Positions 26,640 through 36,235 of a stretch of 64,000 bases of DNA are shown here, piece by piece. A model generated the notes under the pieces. That model was not told where the DNA came from, ran no database searches, and saw only the letters and a program-made list of their open reading frames with translations. How positions within the stretch are numbered: the first letter of the stretch is position 1; each line of letters opens with the position of its first letter. A program made the translations under genes and the position numbers. The stretch is from Pirellulaceae bacterium (lineage in GTDB: Bacteria > Planctomycetota > Planctomycetia > Pirellulales > Pirellulaceae), in NCBI GenBank assembly GCA_028280445.1, contig JANQLU010000008.1, positions 306,579-370,578 on the forward strand, given 5' to 3'.

Positions 26640-27385
26640 GACCTTCTCAATTAGCGGTTAAGTTGCCAGCCGTTGGCAAAGCGGGGAGAGCACTATACAA
26701 CGTCGCACAATATTCCTTTTGCGACAAACTTGCGCAAGTAGTGGCTCTAAGGTTTAGAACCACGTTGAGTACGTCATACTTCCGCCATGTTACTCCGAGC
26801 GTAGTTTTGTGTTGCAGCTGCGAAGTCGACATAGACTTTTGACGAAGTATAGCACATAGGTTCTGCTGGTTTCACTTTTCTGTCTGAAGCCAGTCTAAGA
26901 TCATGTAGGTTCCACGTATCGTGTCATGACTTGTGGTTGCACTATCCCCTATTTTTTTGGCCAGTTTGTGCCTGCGTCAGTCGATGAATCCGTTCCTGTA
27001 AGATTTGGCAGTTCGTAATTTAGCGCTGGAAGTTTGAGCCTTTTTCGAAAATCGGGTGATGAAAATTTAGTTGCTGAGTGTTTTGTATTGTGGTTTTCGC
27101 CTTGATTGTCGTCGCTACGAGAAGTTGCAATCGTTCTTGTCGAAGGCGATTGCTCCCGAAACATTCCTTCGCGACCGAACTGGCCAGTTCGCGTTCAATT
27201 ATTACTCTGGTTATGGTTCCGCTGAAGAAATCTGCAGATTGAAAAGAATCTTGCCATTACTCCTGACGAAGTCTGCGATATGAGCCCAAACACTGGCCAC
27301 CAGTTTTAGTCGATTCATCAAATACACAAAGACGAAATCGAAGCCATCAGTATCCTATACAGTCGCCCGTGCGTCGCGGGATGCG
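26640..27385. other. Intergenic region, no gene seen
   Basis: About 750 bp between two minus-strand operons. Short frames in all directions lack start signals. It may contain the promoter of the replication-relaxation gene. Confidence 0.4.
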
Positions 27386-30300
27386 TTAGCGAGTTTGAAA
27401 CTTTTCGGACAGGTCGATCCCAAATACCTGCTGCAAAATCGCACGTTGCTCAAAAGGAACTCCCAAAAGCACAGATGAATTCTTTTCGATAAGGAATTCG
27501 ATTCCTGTCGCAAACATGCGAACTGATAGCTCCAAGTTGTCAAACTCTGTGATCGACGCCCATGCTTGAGACCATCTATTCAGTTTGCCAGCTTCTTCGT
27601 CCTTTAGCTTCAACAACGAGTTAACTAACCCGGTTCCCAGATATGGTATGGAGTCGTGTTTTTCAAAAATCGCACACAACTTTTTGATATTGGCAAGCCA
27701 GCGATCTTCGTTTGCTGAAAATATTATCTCAAGTACATCTTGTTCGGCTTCTAATTGAAAATCAGCAGCAGGAAATCTACTCAGAGAACTATCAAATTGT
27801 TTCCATCCACTTTCCCAATCTCCAGATGCGAGCAGGATCTCAGCTTTAGTAAAATTTGCATTAGGGCAATCGGGATCAAGTCTCAGGCTTTCGCGAATTT
27901 GTAAACTCGCAGCATCATTCATTCCGGCTTTATACAAGTGATAGGCAGCACTGTTAAGAAGTTCCGCACCGTGTTGATCTGACGTCGACGCAAGAAGCAG
28001 GATCTCAACCGCATCAACCAGATTTCCAGACAAGCTTAATGTTTTTGCTTTCGATTTTAGTATCCAAATCCGATTCTGTCCACTCTCACAACTTTCTGCC
28101 TTGTCGAGCGCTTCAAGCGATCGCTGAAAGTCCCCAAGCTCTCTCAAACATGATGAAAGTAGGGACAATGCATGGAAGTCATTCGAATCCTTGGAGATCA
28201 ATTCTTCACAATCATGAGCCGCCTGCTCAAAAAGCCTCAGATGAAAACAAGAAACTGCGCGATTGTATAGATCACTTTTTTTCGAGTCGTCCGAATCTAT
28301 AAGTTTTCCGAAGACTTTCAGGGCTTGCTCAAATTGTTCAAGCTTTTCGTGGCAGTATCCAATTAGCCTATTGTTCTCTAAGTCATGGGGATAGGATTCT
28401 GACCTTCTTTTCGCAACCCTCAATAGATCGCCAAATTTTTTGGCCTTTATCAGGGGTTTGGCAGAGTTGTAGATTTCTGCGGCTTGATGTTCTTCGGCAT
28501 TGTCAAAAAGAAATTCCGTCAACTTACCCATCCAAATCTCAGCGTCGGCTTCGCGCCCGTCATTCACTAGCGCGTCGACAACTTCAACTAGCCTCTGCGA
28601 TTTCTCGAATGCTCTGAATGAATCGAATTCGCAACATGATTCGTACGAAAGAATCAAGTCGCTACAAATCTTCTCATTGAGTGCTCTTGCGAACTCAGGA
28701 TCGAGGTCGAATTTCTCAATCGCCCAATTAATAAACTTAAGCGTGTGTCTCGATTCAAGCTTTCGCAGTTGTTCTAGGTGTTTTGGACTCAAGCTTTGAA
28801 ATCTGTCAGTTTCCCTTGACAGGATCAATTCCAATCCCTCGAACTGTCCAGGTCGCAATGATGACGCACACTCGAAGATTCGCGACTTCTCAATCGCGCT
28901 TAGTGAAATTGACCCCGCGACGAGTTTGACGAACTCTGGTTTTAACGAGTGTTTGGTAGCTATCGTCTCCAAGATCTTTGGATCTACAAATTGATTCGAT
29001 ATTGAGCGGAAACGATAATCATGCACAACGGCTAATGTTTTCATGTCTTCATCATCGAACGAAGACAAATCGAGTTTATGGTCACCCACCGGAGGTGGGG
29101 CAGGACCCACCGCAGTATCCAGTAGTTCTTTTGGAGTTTCTAACTTGATTTCCAAGACCACCTGACGGTCAAACTCGTTTATCCAATTCCGCGCCTCAGC
29201 CGAACCGGTCATCTTCACGAGCCAATCACACCAAGCGAACGCGTGATGTCGCTCCAGCCTTTGAAGCTGCGAAAGATGTTTTGGAGGCAATTCAGAAAAC
29301 GTCAGGCGCTCTTCGGCCAAGATTTTCAATAATTCACTTCTTTGAGCATCGCTCCACCTAGGAAGAGAGGCGACCAATGCATGTTTTTCTTGTATCGACA
29401 ACGAAATCGAGCCTTTGATTCCTTTAATCACTTCAATCATATGTTCTTCTTCTGATTCGCTATCGCCTGGGGCTCCTCGAAAATTCAAACTCGGCAAACA
29501 CATTGGCAGCGAATCTATGATCGTCCCAAAACGGTAGTTCCCAACTTCGTCTAGGACATCTAGGTCGCGCTGATCAAATCCCATTTCTAGTGTTGCCTCG
29601 GTACCAGGAACCGGCGGAGCAGGGCCTTCGACGACTGGCGGCTTCTTGACCAATTCAGCTGGGGCCACTCTAAATACGAATTGTGGTGGTGGAACTTGCC
29701 CTTCAAACGGTAGTCCGCAACGAAGCGAAGGAAACCGACTTTCAAACTTTTCCCATGCAGCTCTGGAAACAACACCTGAGTCCGGCAAACCGTGTGTTTC
29801 AGTAACTTCTTGAGCAAGTTCAATCAGCCGTTCTTCATCGTCATAATGCCAGTCGATCATTGACAACATGGCGCGAACGCGAAGGCTGTCGTCGGATGCG
29901 TCAATCGTCTCAATGGCACTTTCCAGATATTCACGTTCGATGTAGTCACGCCCGTTTAACCTAATCAGACGTACGCTAATCTCCTGGCGACTAAACCAGA
30001 CTCGTAGGAAGTCAATAATCAGGCGAATTGGCCGACCTCGATTCTCCTTTAGCTCCATCGCCATCCGCATGAGCGGTTCAGTAAGTTCGTATAGTGAATC
30101 TCTCCCTTTTTTTGCTGATCGAACGTACCGTTTTTCTTTAAGTTCTTTAAGCTGTTTCGATATCGTCTGATTTGTTGAGAATAGAGCACGTGAGATCGCC
30201 TTCACAGGTTGAGCGCGTTCCGATGAGCATAGAAACTCCACGATTTCCCTTTGCTGAGGTGAGAGCCATCTCAGCCGCTCTTGATAATATGGTGTCAGTT

Positions 30301-31153
30301 CGTCCAGCGTTTCCGTAAACGCAACAACTAGCTCATTATCAAGTTTGTTTCGACTTATGAATTCCGAGAAGACCACACAAACGCGATGGTTACCACCTGA
30401 CAAGTGATGAAGAATCTGGACTCGACTGCGTCCAGCAGGAGTTTCCAAAAATTTGGCTAATTCTTGATCTTCTTGCTGAATTGCAATTTTTTTCAGCAGT
30501 TGCCTGCTCTCGGCCAATGTAAGCGGTTCGAAGTGTGTGCTGTGAAAAAAACCAAAAAACGGCTCACTCTCATCAGTAACTCCAGGAAACAATTGTTGCG
30601 CTGTAGCAAGAACCGAAAACCGTCCCGATTTTTCAAGATTACTTTTCCACTCGCTGCGGCCTTTCGACTTTAGGCTATCGAAGAGCGTATCAAGGTTTTC
30701 CATAATTAAGACAACGAATCTATCTGCAAGTTTCGTTTCAAGAATTCGGCAAATCTCAATCGTTGCTTCCTTGCGGGCGAGATCGTAAATGTGATCTATG
30801 TCATCTAAGGAAAACGAGTTGCTGTAATGTTCGCAGAGTTTTTCGTAAACCTTGATATTCAGATCCAGTAGTGAGCGAGACGTCTTGTCTTCATTAAGCC
30901 AAACTATAAAGAACTTCTCATCGTGCTCCGGGAGTGCTCTCAAGCGATTGGCAAAAACAGAAACGAAATGCGTTTTGCCGCATCCGCGAGGACCAGCAAA
31001 CAACATATAGTGTCTTGCACCATTAGCGCTTGCCTGAATTCTTTTGAGAGAATCAACAACGAGTGATTCTCGTTGGACAAAAATGCTCTCAAGAGTCTGA
31101 TTGTTCATTAGACTCGGAGTGAATCGCGATATGTGAATCTTCTTTTTCGGCAT
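27386..31153 (-). CDS. Large AAA/STAND-like ATPase with winged helix and TPR repeats
   Basis: A 1255-aa protein. Walker A is GPRGCGKT (54-61), Walker B FVVLIMENLD (146-155). After the ATPase comes a winged helix (LSPQQREIVEFLCSSERAQP...ISKQLKELKEKRYV) as in Orc1/Cdc6- and archaeal-type ATPases. Residues about 850-1150 show TPR-like repeats (ENNRLIGYCHEKLEQFEQAL; DLYNRAVSCFHLRLFEQA). Two copies of a 'ALVASLPRW'/'RIFECASSLRP' helical unit lie in the middle. AAGGAG precedes the ATG at 7 bases and the gene starts 3 bp after the upstream AAA gene. The layout of ATPase plus wHTH plus TPR sensor resembles STAND-type sensors, but no effector domain is visible. Confidence 0.8.
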   Translation of the reverse strand: MPKKKIHISRFTPSLMNNQTLESIFVQRESLVVDSLKRIQASANGARHYMLFAGPRGCGKTHFVSVFANRLRALPEHDEKFFIVWLNEDKTSRSLLDLNIKVYEKLCEHYSNSFSLDDIDHIYDLARKEATIEICRILETKLADRFVVLIMENLDTLFDSLKSKGRSEWKSNLEKSGRFSVLATAQQLFPGVTDESEPFFGFFHSTHFEPLTLAESRQLLKKIAIQQEDQELAKFLETPAGRSRVQILHHLSGGNHRVCVVFSEFISRNKLDNELVVAFTETLDELTPYYQERLRWLSPQQREIVEFLCSSERAQPVKAISRALFSTNQTISKQLKELKEKRYVRSAKKGRDSLYELTEPLMRMAMELKENRGRPIRLIIDFLRVWFSRQEISVRLIRLNGRDYIEREYLESAIETIDASDDSLRVRAMLSMIDWHYDDEERLIELAQEVTETHGLPDSGVVSRAAWEKFESRFPSLRCGLPFEGQVPPPQFVFRVAPAELVKKPPVVEGPAPPVPGTEATLEMGFDQRDLDVLDEVGNYRFGTIIDSLPMCLPSLNFRGAPGDSESEEEHMIEVIKGIKGSISLSIQEKHALVASLPRWSDAQRSELLKILAEERLTFSELPPKHLSQLQRLERHHAFAWCDWLVKMTGSAEARNWINEFDRQVVLEIKLETPKELLDTAVGPAPPPVGDHKLDLSSFDDEDMKTLAVVHDYRFRSISNQFVDPKILETIATKHSLKPEFVKLVAGSISLSAIEKSRIFECASSLRPGQFEGLELILSRETDRFQSLSPKHLEQLRKLESRHTLKFINWAIEKFDLDPEFARALNEKICSDLILSYESCCEFDSFRAFEKSQRLVEVVDALVNDGREADAEIWMGKLTEFLFDNAEEHQAAEIYNSAKPLIKAKKFGDLLRVAKRRSESYPHDLENNRLIGYCHEKLEQFEQALKVFGKLIDSDDSKKSDLYNRAVSCFHLRLFEQAAHDCEELISKDSNDFHALSLLSSCLRELGDFQRSLEALDKAESCESGQNRIWILKSKAKTLSLSGNLVDAVEILLLASTSDQHGAELLNSAAYHLYKAGMNDAASLQIRESLRLDPDCPNANFTKAEILLASGDWESGWKQFDSSLSRFPAADFQLEAEQDVLEIIFSANEDRWLANIKKLCAIFEKHDSIPYLGTGLVNSLLKLKDEEAGKLNRWSQAWASITEFDNLELSVRMFATGIEFLIEKNSSVLLGVPFEQRAILQQVFGIDLSEKFQTR

Positions 31154-31156
31154 AGG

Positions 31157-32359
31157 TTAACTCCTTACCAATGTCAGGTTGCGATCATAGTGCCACCATT
31201 CTTGGACGAGGCTGTACTTCCAATCGTGAACTCCATTAACGTTTTTACAAAGGTAGTTGTCTTCGACCAAAAGTTTCAGCCAATCGCGAACATCTTCTTC
31301 AACAACGTCGATCCCGGCTGCAGAAACTTGAGCAGTGATTTCAGTTGGCGACGTCGAAGTTGATACACAATCAAGAATGGCCACAACGGTCTTGTACTGA
31401 TCGCCGTAATAGGTTTTCAGCCGTTTTCGAAAATGCCCAAGTTCCCATGGGTCGTTTTCTTCCAAAAGCGTTGAGCTAACCAAATCTCTGATCGATTCGG
31501 TATCGCACTCAATACCGGACGACTTTATTTTCCGAACAATTTGATGAATGAAGTACGGGATATGATTTGCGATTTCTGCAATTGAAACTGCACATTCGTT
31601 GATGGCTTCGACGTTAATCTCTTCGCCAAGCAACAACCGCTGCGCAAGCTCACCGGAATGTCGGCGCTCCAAAGGAGGGAGATCATGCTTGACCATGTCA
31701 TTGAATGGCCTGCCGGGATAACGATGGCTTGAGAGATCACGCATTACGTGATGCAACCCAATCGAACCCGTTACCATCATTCGAAAGCAAGAGTGCCGCT
31801 GCCGGTACTCGCGCAATACATCCAGAAGTTCTTCCGCATTTCTATGTCCTCTGTCGCTTTCGCGAATCACATTTTGAAGCATGTATGGGAACTCATCCCA
31901 GAAAAACACAAGCTTCTGATCGTTGTTTCGCTCGACGTGTGCGACAAGGTCATCCAGAGTGGACGTGAGCAACTCTTTCCATGAAGACTCAATATCTCTT
32001 AATTCAAATCCACCAGCCCTGTTCGGTCTAAGCGCGTTCCAGAACCTACGCGCCCGCTCGCAGACTCGATTCCATTTCGACAGAAACTCCTCTGTCTGCT
32101 CAAAGATCCGAGCAGCAAACTCTGGCGTCGAATAAATCCCCTGAAGATCGTCGGAGGCAACAAACCATCCGTCCGGTGTGAGTTCTTCCATCTTTCGAAG
32201 GAAACAACTCTTGCCGACACGACGTTCTCCTGGTGCATAAATGCTGTGACGTTCCAACCAATCCCAAACACGCGAACACTGCTCGTCTCGGCCAATGATT
32301 TCCGACAAAGGGATTCTGCCGCCTGGGTTTGTAAGTAAGTGAGGTTTCTTCGCAGACAT
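31157..32359 (-). CDS. AAA ATPase, partner of the TPR ATPase
   Basis: A 400-aa protein starting MSAKKPHLLTNPGGRIPL. Walker A GERRVGKS (44-51), Walker B LVFFWDEFPYML (about 150-161), and VTGSIGLHHV as sensor-1. The C-terminal part is a winged helix (VVAILDCVSTSTSPTEITAQ). This is the archaeal-ATPase (PF01637-like) group. AGGAGA sits 6 bases before the ATG at 32359, ruling out the longer frame. It forms a tight two-gene operon with the 1255-aa ATPase, and a promoter lies just upstream. Confidence 0.8.
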   Translation of the reverse strand: MSAKKPHLLTNPGGRIPLSEIIGRDEQCSRVWDWLERHSIYAPGERRVGKSCFLRKMEELTPDGWFVASDDLQGIYSTPEFAARIFEQTEEFLSKWNRVCERARRFWNALRPNRAGGFELRDIESSWKELLTSTLDDLVAHVERNNDQKLVFFWDEFPYMLQNVIRESDRGHRNAEELLDVLREYRQRHSCFRMMVTGSIGLHHVMRDLSSHRYPGRPFNDMVKHDLPPLERRHSGELAQRLLLGEEINVEAINECAVSIAEIANHIPYFIHQIVRKIKSSGIECDTESIRDLVSSTLLEENDPWELGHFRKRLKTYYGDQYKTVVAILDCVSTSTSPTEITAQVSAAGIDVVEEDVRDWLKLLVEDNYLCKNVNGVHDWKYSLVQEWWHYDRNLTLVRS

Positions 32360-32396
32360 TAGGTGTCTCCTAAATACGTCAAATATAACGTACGTA

Positions 32397-32425
32397 AATA
32401 TCACCGTATTTCGACCGGCAGTCAA
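32397..32425 (-). promoter_or_regulatory. Promoter of the AAA operon
   Basis: On the minus strand TTGACT (32425-32420), 17 bases, then GATATT (32402-32397). Between it and the gene lie repeats with ATATTT-ACGTA / ATATTTGACGTA, an ACGTACGT palindrome and inverted AAATACG/CGTATTT arms (32371-32410), which look like an operator. Confidence 0.65.
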
Positions 32426-32549
32426 GCCTTACAAACAGGATGTTTTTTACGTTCTTCGCACAACTCCCAAAGCCCGTTATTTCGCCATTTTATCGTTTGC
32501 GTGCCGGAGTCGTTTCTGCAAAAACTCAAGTAGCTTTCTATCCCCTGCT

Positions 32550-32894
32550 TTATATCCCAAGCACAATACGCAGTGATCGGTCAGTAGCATTAAGCGTCTT
32601 TGGGGAAACCTGGCCGAGTCGTTTGACCAACCGGTTGCGATCAACAGCACGGATTTGATCTGGCAGCGTTACACTTGTTTTTCGCAACCCACCTTCAGGC
32701 GGCTTAATAGCAACTTGGTCATATAACGCATGCTCATGAGACGTGATCGGTATTACAATAACAACCCAATTGAAGTCGTTATAGACATCGCTCGACACAA
32801 CCAACGCTGGTCGAGTCTTGCGTATCTCGTGACCTTGCGTGGGATCAAGTGAGACAAGCCATACGTCGCCGCGTTGCGGGTTCGCCTTTGGCAT
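32550..32894 (-). CDS. MazF/PemK-family endoribonuclease toxin
   Basis: A 114-aa protein with the family start RGDVWLVSLDPTQGHEIRKT (Gly-Asp-x-Trp plus the E-x-x-K-x-R-P segment), RPALVVSSDVYN and VIPITS. MazF cuts mRNA at short sites and is held in check by the adjacent antitoxin. It starts 12 bp after the upstream gene's stop, the usual antitoxin-toxin order. Confidence 0.92.
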   Translation of the reverse strand: MPKANPQRGDVWLVSLDPTQGHEIRKTRPALVVSSDVYNDFNWVVIVIPITSHEHALYDQVAIKPPEGGLRKTSVTLPDQIRAVDRNRLVKRLGQVSPKTLNATDRSLRIVLGI

Positions 32895-32906
32895 GTTCCA
32901 AGTTAG

Positions 32907-33182
32907 TTAGGCGTGGTCGGGAGTCTCCCGATCCCAAACTTCACGGTCGACGTTTTCCCAATCCTTGTTAAGTCGCCGAGATTGGTCGCGTCGTTTCAAA
33001 ATGTCAGCCTTAACTTTGTCATCATCAACAGATGTCAAGGAAACAGGAGTCACCGACACCTGTGGCTGTCCGTCAAAATCCAAGATGACTTCAGAGGGCG
33101 TTGCGGCTAGTGACCGCACAAACTGTTTTACGTCATCCTTTTCACGGTCGACATCAATGTGCTTTTCGTGTTTCTTGCTCAT
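32907..33182 (-). CDS. Antitoxin of the MazF-like toxin
   Basis: A 91-aa acidic protein starting MSKKHEKHIDVDREKDDV. The middle (VILDFDGQPQVSVTPVS) reads like a small dimerisation fold, and the C-terminus (RDQSRRLNKDWENVDREVWD) is the kind of charged tail that binds MazF. Identification rests on position and general features. Start chosen at the ATG nearest to conserved text. Confidence 0.7.
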   Translation of the reverse strand: MSKKHEKHIDVDREKDDVKQFVRSLAATPSEVILDFDGQPQVSVTPVSLTSVDDDKVKADILKRRDQSRRLNKDWENVDREVWDRETPDHA

Positions 33183-33254
33183 GCCGCAAGTGTGCCATAA
33201 AAGCATTCGACAGTGCAACGATATCGTTTAGTTCCGAGTCTGTTGAAACATCAA

Positions 33255-34037
33255 TCACCCTATCCCCCGCTTCAAGTGTTCCAACGCCCAGCGGTTCATA
33301 CGGGCCGTAAAAACTCTGGCAGGACTCTCAGCACCTCCGTCGTGCTTAATCTCGCTCAGAGCTGATCGTATGACGTCTGCGGGAATCTTAGCAGCAACCA
33401 ATCTATAGAAATCGCGGCTGTGGTCGTCGCCTAATTGTTGCAGGATTTCGTCAGCAATGACCTCAGTCTCCCCTACCGGCTGGTTGAGGTCTTTAAGTTG
33501 ACTAACAGGTGATTTTGATGTGTGGTTATTACCGTTAACGGTGTTTGTTTCTTTAGTTTCTTTCTCTGTACGGTGTTCGGATGCTTGACCGCTAATGTCT
33601 GGTTCTCGTACAGGGGGGGCTGGATTCGCTACACCTGAGTCTGAATCTTGTATTTGAGTGGCGTCACCCTTCATTCGGAGTTGATACTGTTTCTTAATTC
33701 GGCCTTTGTCGGTCGCGTCAATATATTCGTCAAGGTAGCCGTGCTCCACTGCCCTAGACAGTCCGTCAACGACGGAACTCTTGGCTAATCCGGTGCCATT
33801 ATCTATGCGGGTACGATCCGATCTCTTGCGGCCGTGCATGAACTCGTCAGTGGTAATACGTTTCGAGATTCCATATTCTCGAAATCCCCAAGTATGTCGC
33901 AGAACATATTCGATGACTTTGAGTTCAGCGAGCGATTTGATGTCCGCAGTGATGTCCGTCCAGGAGTTGGGCATCCTGAAATAGTTCGAGTGTGGTGGCT
34001 CAAAGCCGTTAAACTTGGGTGTTGTCTTTTTCGCCAT
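33255..34037 (-). CDS. Replication-type winged-helix protein
   Basis: A 260-aa protein. Residues 20-130 (FRMPNSWTDITADIKSLAELKVIEYVLRHTWG...GLAKSSVVDGLSRAVEHGYLDEY) look like the N-terminal winged-helix of phage replisome organisers/Rep proteins. A polar linker and a C-terminal helical domain (VIRSALSEIKHDGGAESPARVFTARMNRWA) follow. It lies in a minus-strand row with two small genes, downstream of an iteron-like region, and is a candidate initiator. Confidence 0.65.
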   Translation of the reverse strand: MAKKTTPKFNGFEPPHSNYFRMPNSWTDITADIKSLAELKVIEYVLRHTWGFREYGISKRITTDEFMHGRKRSDRTRIDNGTGLAKSSVVDGLSRAVEHGYLDEYIDATDKGRIKKQYQLRMKGDATQIQDSDSGVANPAPPVREPDISGQASEHRTEKETKETNTVNGNNHTSKSPVSQLKDLNQPVGETEVIADEILQQLGDDHSRDFYRLVAAKIPADVIRSALSEIKHDGGAESPARVFTARMNRWALEHLKRGIG

Positions 34038-34052
34038 ATCACAATGGTTAGG

Positions 34053-34286
34053 CTAGTTATCGGACCGACCCGACAAATCGAGTGAAGAATTGGTTGGTTT
34101 TTTGAGTGTCTGTGTCTGACTATCCCCTACTTCTGTTGATAATAGCATGAGTTGGCGTCGAACGATTGTGTATATGGCAGCGTAATCGCTCCGACGGATG
34201 GCTGTTGTGAGTTGGAGGTCAATGTCAGGATTGATCTCTTGGTAGATAAGCTCACTCGCGATCCCCTTTTTGCGTGGCCGCGTCAT
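34053..34286 (-). CDS. Small hypothetical protein
   Basis: A 77-aa protein (MTRPRKKGIASELIYQEINP...). It overlaps the upstream gene by ATGA and ends 15 bp before the winged-helix gene, so it is part of the same operon. No motif recognised. Confidence 0.6.
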   Translation of the reverse strand: MTRPRKKGIASELIYQEINPDIDLQLTTAIRRSDYAAIYTIVRRQLMLLSTEVGDSQTQTLKKPTNSSLDLSGRSDN

Positions 34287-34753
34287 TGTCTGCGAAAGAG
34301 TTTAGAGAAAAATCCACGCTCGTTCGATGCTTTGAGGAGTAGGTTCTCCTTTTGCAACTGCTCATTTTGCTTAGCGACCGCAACGATTTCTGGTATCTTT
34401 TGGGTGACCCTGGCCAGCTTGATGGCTGCACTCGCAAATCGCTCCTTGTCCTTGTCGGCCTGTGCAGCGGTTCGCTTTTCCCGTTCGATAGATGCCTGAA
34501 GCTGTGCTTCCAAGCTTTCGATGTGGGCGGAATGAGCACGGCGTAGCTGGTCAGTGTGTTTGTTTGTGTCCGTGCCTGCCTCGGATTGGGAACTCGGTTT
34601 CGCCGTGGCTGTTTCCCTCTCACCAAATTCACGCTGGAGCCACGTTTTTGCAACAAACCACTGTGGCCCCCTGCCGCTATCCTTTAGCTGCTTGACAGCT
34701 TCAAGCGTCGGCTTGTCGTGAATGATGCCGTCGTTTGTCCGCAGGCGAAACAT
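34283..34753 (-). CDS. Coiled-coil protein, KfrA-like
   Basis: A 156-aa protein. The first 40 residues (NDGIIHDKPTLEAVKQLKDSG-GPQWFVAKTW) resemble a DNA-binding head, and residues about 70-145 form a coiled coil (HIESLEAQLQASIEREKRTAA; EQLQKENLLLKAS). The order fits plasmid KfrA-type proteins, which help segregation or regulation. It is first in the replication operon. Confidence 0.55.
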   Translation of the reverse strand: MFRLRTNDGIIHDKPTLEAVKQLKDSGRGPQWFVAKTWLQREFGERETATAKPSSQSEAGTDTNKHTDQLRRAHSAHIESLEAQLQASIEREKRTAAQADKDKERFASAAIKLARVTQKIPEIVAVAKQNEQLQKENLLLKASNERGFFSKLFRRQ

Positions 34754-34859
34754 GCTGTAGGTTTCGCTGTCCCCTTTTTCTCGGGCTGTGTCGCGTTTTC
34801 TATCAACTGAACTCCGAGACGTGTTGTATTTTTTTCCCGACGTCTTTGATGGGAATGAA

Positions 34860-35424
34860 GCCAGGTACTATGTCAGTCATGCGACGATGTGACGAAGGGT
34901 CATATACATCAGACGATACCTCGCTTGATACCGTGTTGGCAAATGGTCTTTCCACACCATTGGTCAATAGACAGAAGATGACGAAAGCCAGCGTCGTGAA
35001 CGCCGTTTGCGTAGCGAATATACGGCTTAAAAGCTTACTTGGGTTTTACGCAGTACAAGTGGCCAACCGTCACGATACGCCTATGACCAATGGTCAATCT
35101 GTGGTTTTGTTGGCTCTTGGCGAAAGGTGATGAGACGACCATTCAAGTGGGTTGAGTATTGGGTAAGGATTGGTCCTGACCATTCATCAAGTAACTAAAA
35201 TTCTGTATAGAAGGTCTGTATTTCGTTTATTTCCTCTCGTCTGACCACTCGCCACTGACAAAAGGGAGTCTGGTCAGACGGCAAGGCGTGACTAACGGAT
35301 GATGAACACCATCTTTCATCATCGCGTGCATCGATGATTGGTCAAAGGCTCGTCGTGGTGTTTCATCAAGGATTCGTCAAGTATTTTGCGACATGAAATG
35401 CTGTGATGATGGATGTACGTACAG
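34860..35424. repeat. Iteron-like cluster, possible replication origin
   Basis: TTGGTCA/TGACCA-type words recur on both strands: near 34959, 35085, 35137, 35169, 35178, 35241, 35270 and 35338. CATCAAG/CGTCAAG words also repeat (35186, 35364, 35374). The region lies upstream of the replication operon and has no supported gene. It is the best origin candidate in the element. Confidence 0.45.
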
Positions 35425-35451
35425 AAAAAACTGCCCGAAATTTCGGGCAGT
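35425..35451 (-). terminator. Rho-independent terminator
   Basis: A perfect palindrome with ACTGCCCGAA inverted to TTCGGGCAGT, followed on the minus strand by TTTTTTC. It ends the DUF2958 gene 7 bp away. Confidence 0.85.
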
Positions 35452-35457
35452 AAATGG

Positions 35458-35793
35458 CTATCGACATTGTGATAGGGGAGTGGGCTTGAAATACAAATCA
35501 CGTTCTATTGGCAACCCAAGTGGCCCGCGTGCCTGCCGAATCTCCTCGAGTGAGAAATAGCCGAGTTCGCGTGCGTGGCCGATAACCAGGCCGAAACAAA
35601 GTCGCTGTTTCGGATCATATTCGGTCACGTACCACGTCCAAGAACTATCAGGCGTAAACCACTTGATGTGAGCAACCGGATCGCTGTCGTTCTCCGTGGC
35701 ATATAAGTGGGGGAGTAAGTCGGCCACATCGTCTGGAATCAGATCGTAGGCTGGGTTATTTGCAGGGTCGAAATGAGGATCAATATGAGTCAC
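35458..35793 (-). CDS. DUF2958 protein
   Basis: A 111-aa protein with the family signature: IKWFTPDSSWTWYVTEYDPK, then CFGLVIGHARELGYFSLEEI, then RGPLGLPIERDLYF. DUF2958 proteins are common in plasmids and ICEs; their function is unknown. Confidence 0.9.
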   Translation of the reverse strand: MTHIDPHFDPANNPAYDLIPDDVADLLPHLYATENDSDPVAHIKWFTPDSSWTWYVTEYDPKQRLCFGLVIGHARELGYFSLEEIRQARGPLGLPIERDLYFKPTPLSQCR

Positions 35794-35989
35794 AGTGTGT
35801 GTATCCTTCCATGTTGTTCAAAAGAACTGACTGCCGAAAGGATGCCACGGCCGCGAGTCGAATGGCAAACAAACAATAACCCTGCAACGATGGCACAAAT
35901 GCCGAGTAGGGGAGAGATGCAAGAAATGAACGCGTGCTATACTGTGCCGATGCCGCGTAGGCGTGTTGATGATGGAGACGTCGATACAC

Positions 35990-36127
35990 GCTTCCCGTAG
36001 AGACTTGTTCTTTTATCCGGGAAGCACGTTACACACGCCTAAAGGCAGTGAGGGTGGAGTAGTGACGGTTGCTTCAACCGGGAGCAACTCAGCTTGTCCC
36101 AGAACTGCCGAGCGGGCGGCTGAGTTG
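35990..36127. other. Cluster of hairpins, possible structured RNA
   Basis: Three perfect stems follow one another: GCTTCCCG with CGGGAAGC (35990-36025), GGTTG-CTT-CAACC (36067-36079), and CAACTCAGC with GCTGAGTTG (36085-36127). No coding frame with signals covers it. Strand not determined. The remaining parts of 35794-36235 show no gene. Confidence 0.35.
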
Positions 36128-36235
36128 TTTATGCGGCTAAAGTGAATAATTCGTCGACGCAGTGTCACGGGCACCGACGGCGGCATTGCCTGTCTTATTT
36201 CGCTTGTCGTAGCTCGGCAAACGGATCTGCTACGA

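Noticed and set aside
34735..35130. 131-codon plus-strand frame in the iteron-like region
   Set aside because: Overlaps the start of the KfrA-like gene, has no ribosome-binding site and its text looks random.
34860..35424. CRISPR array
   Set aside because: The repeated words are only 6-7 bases, occur on both strands and have irregular spacing; no array is seen anywhere in the window.
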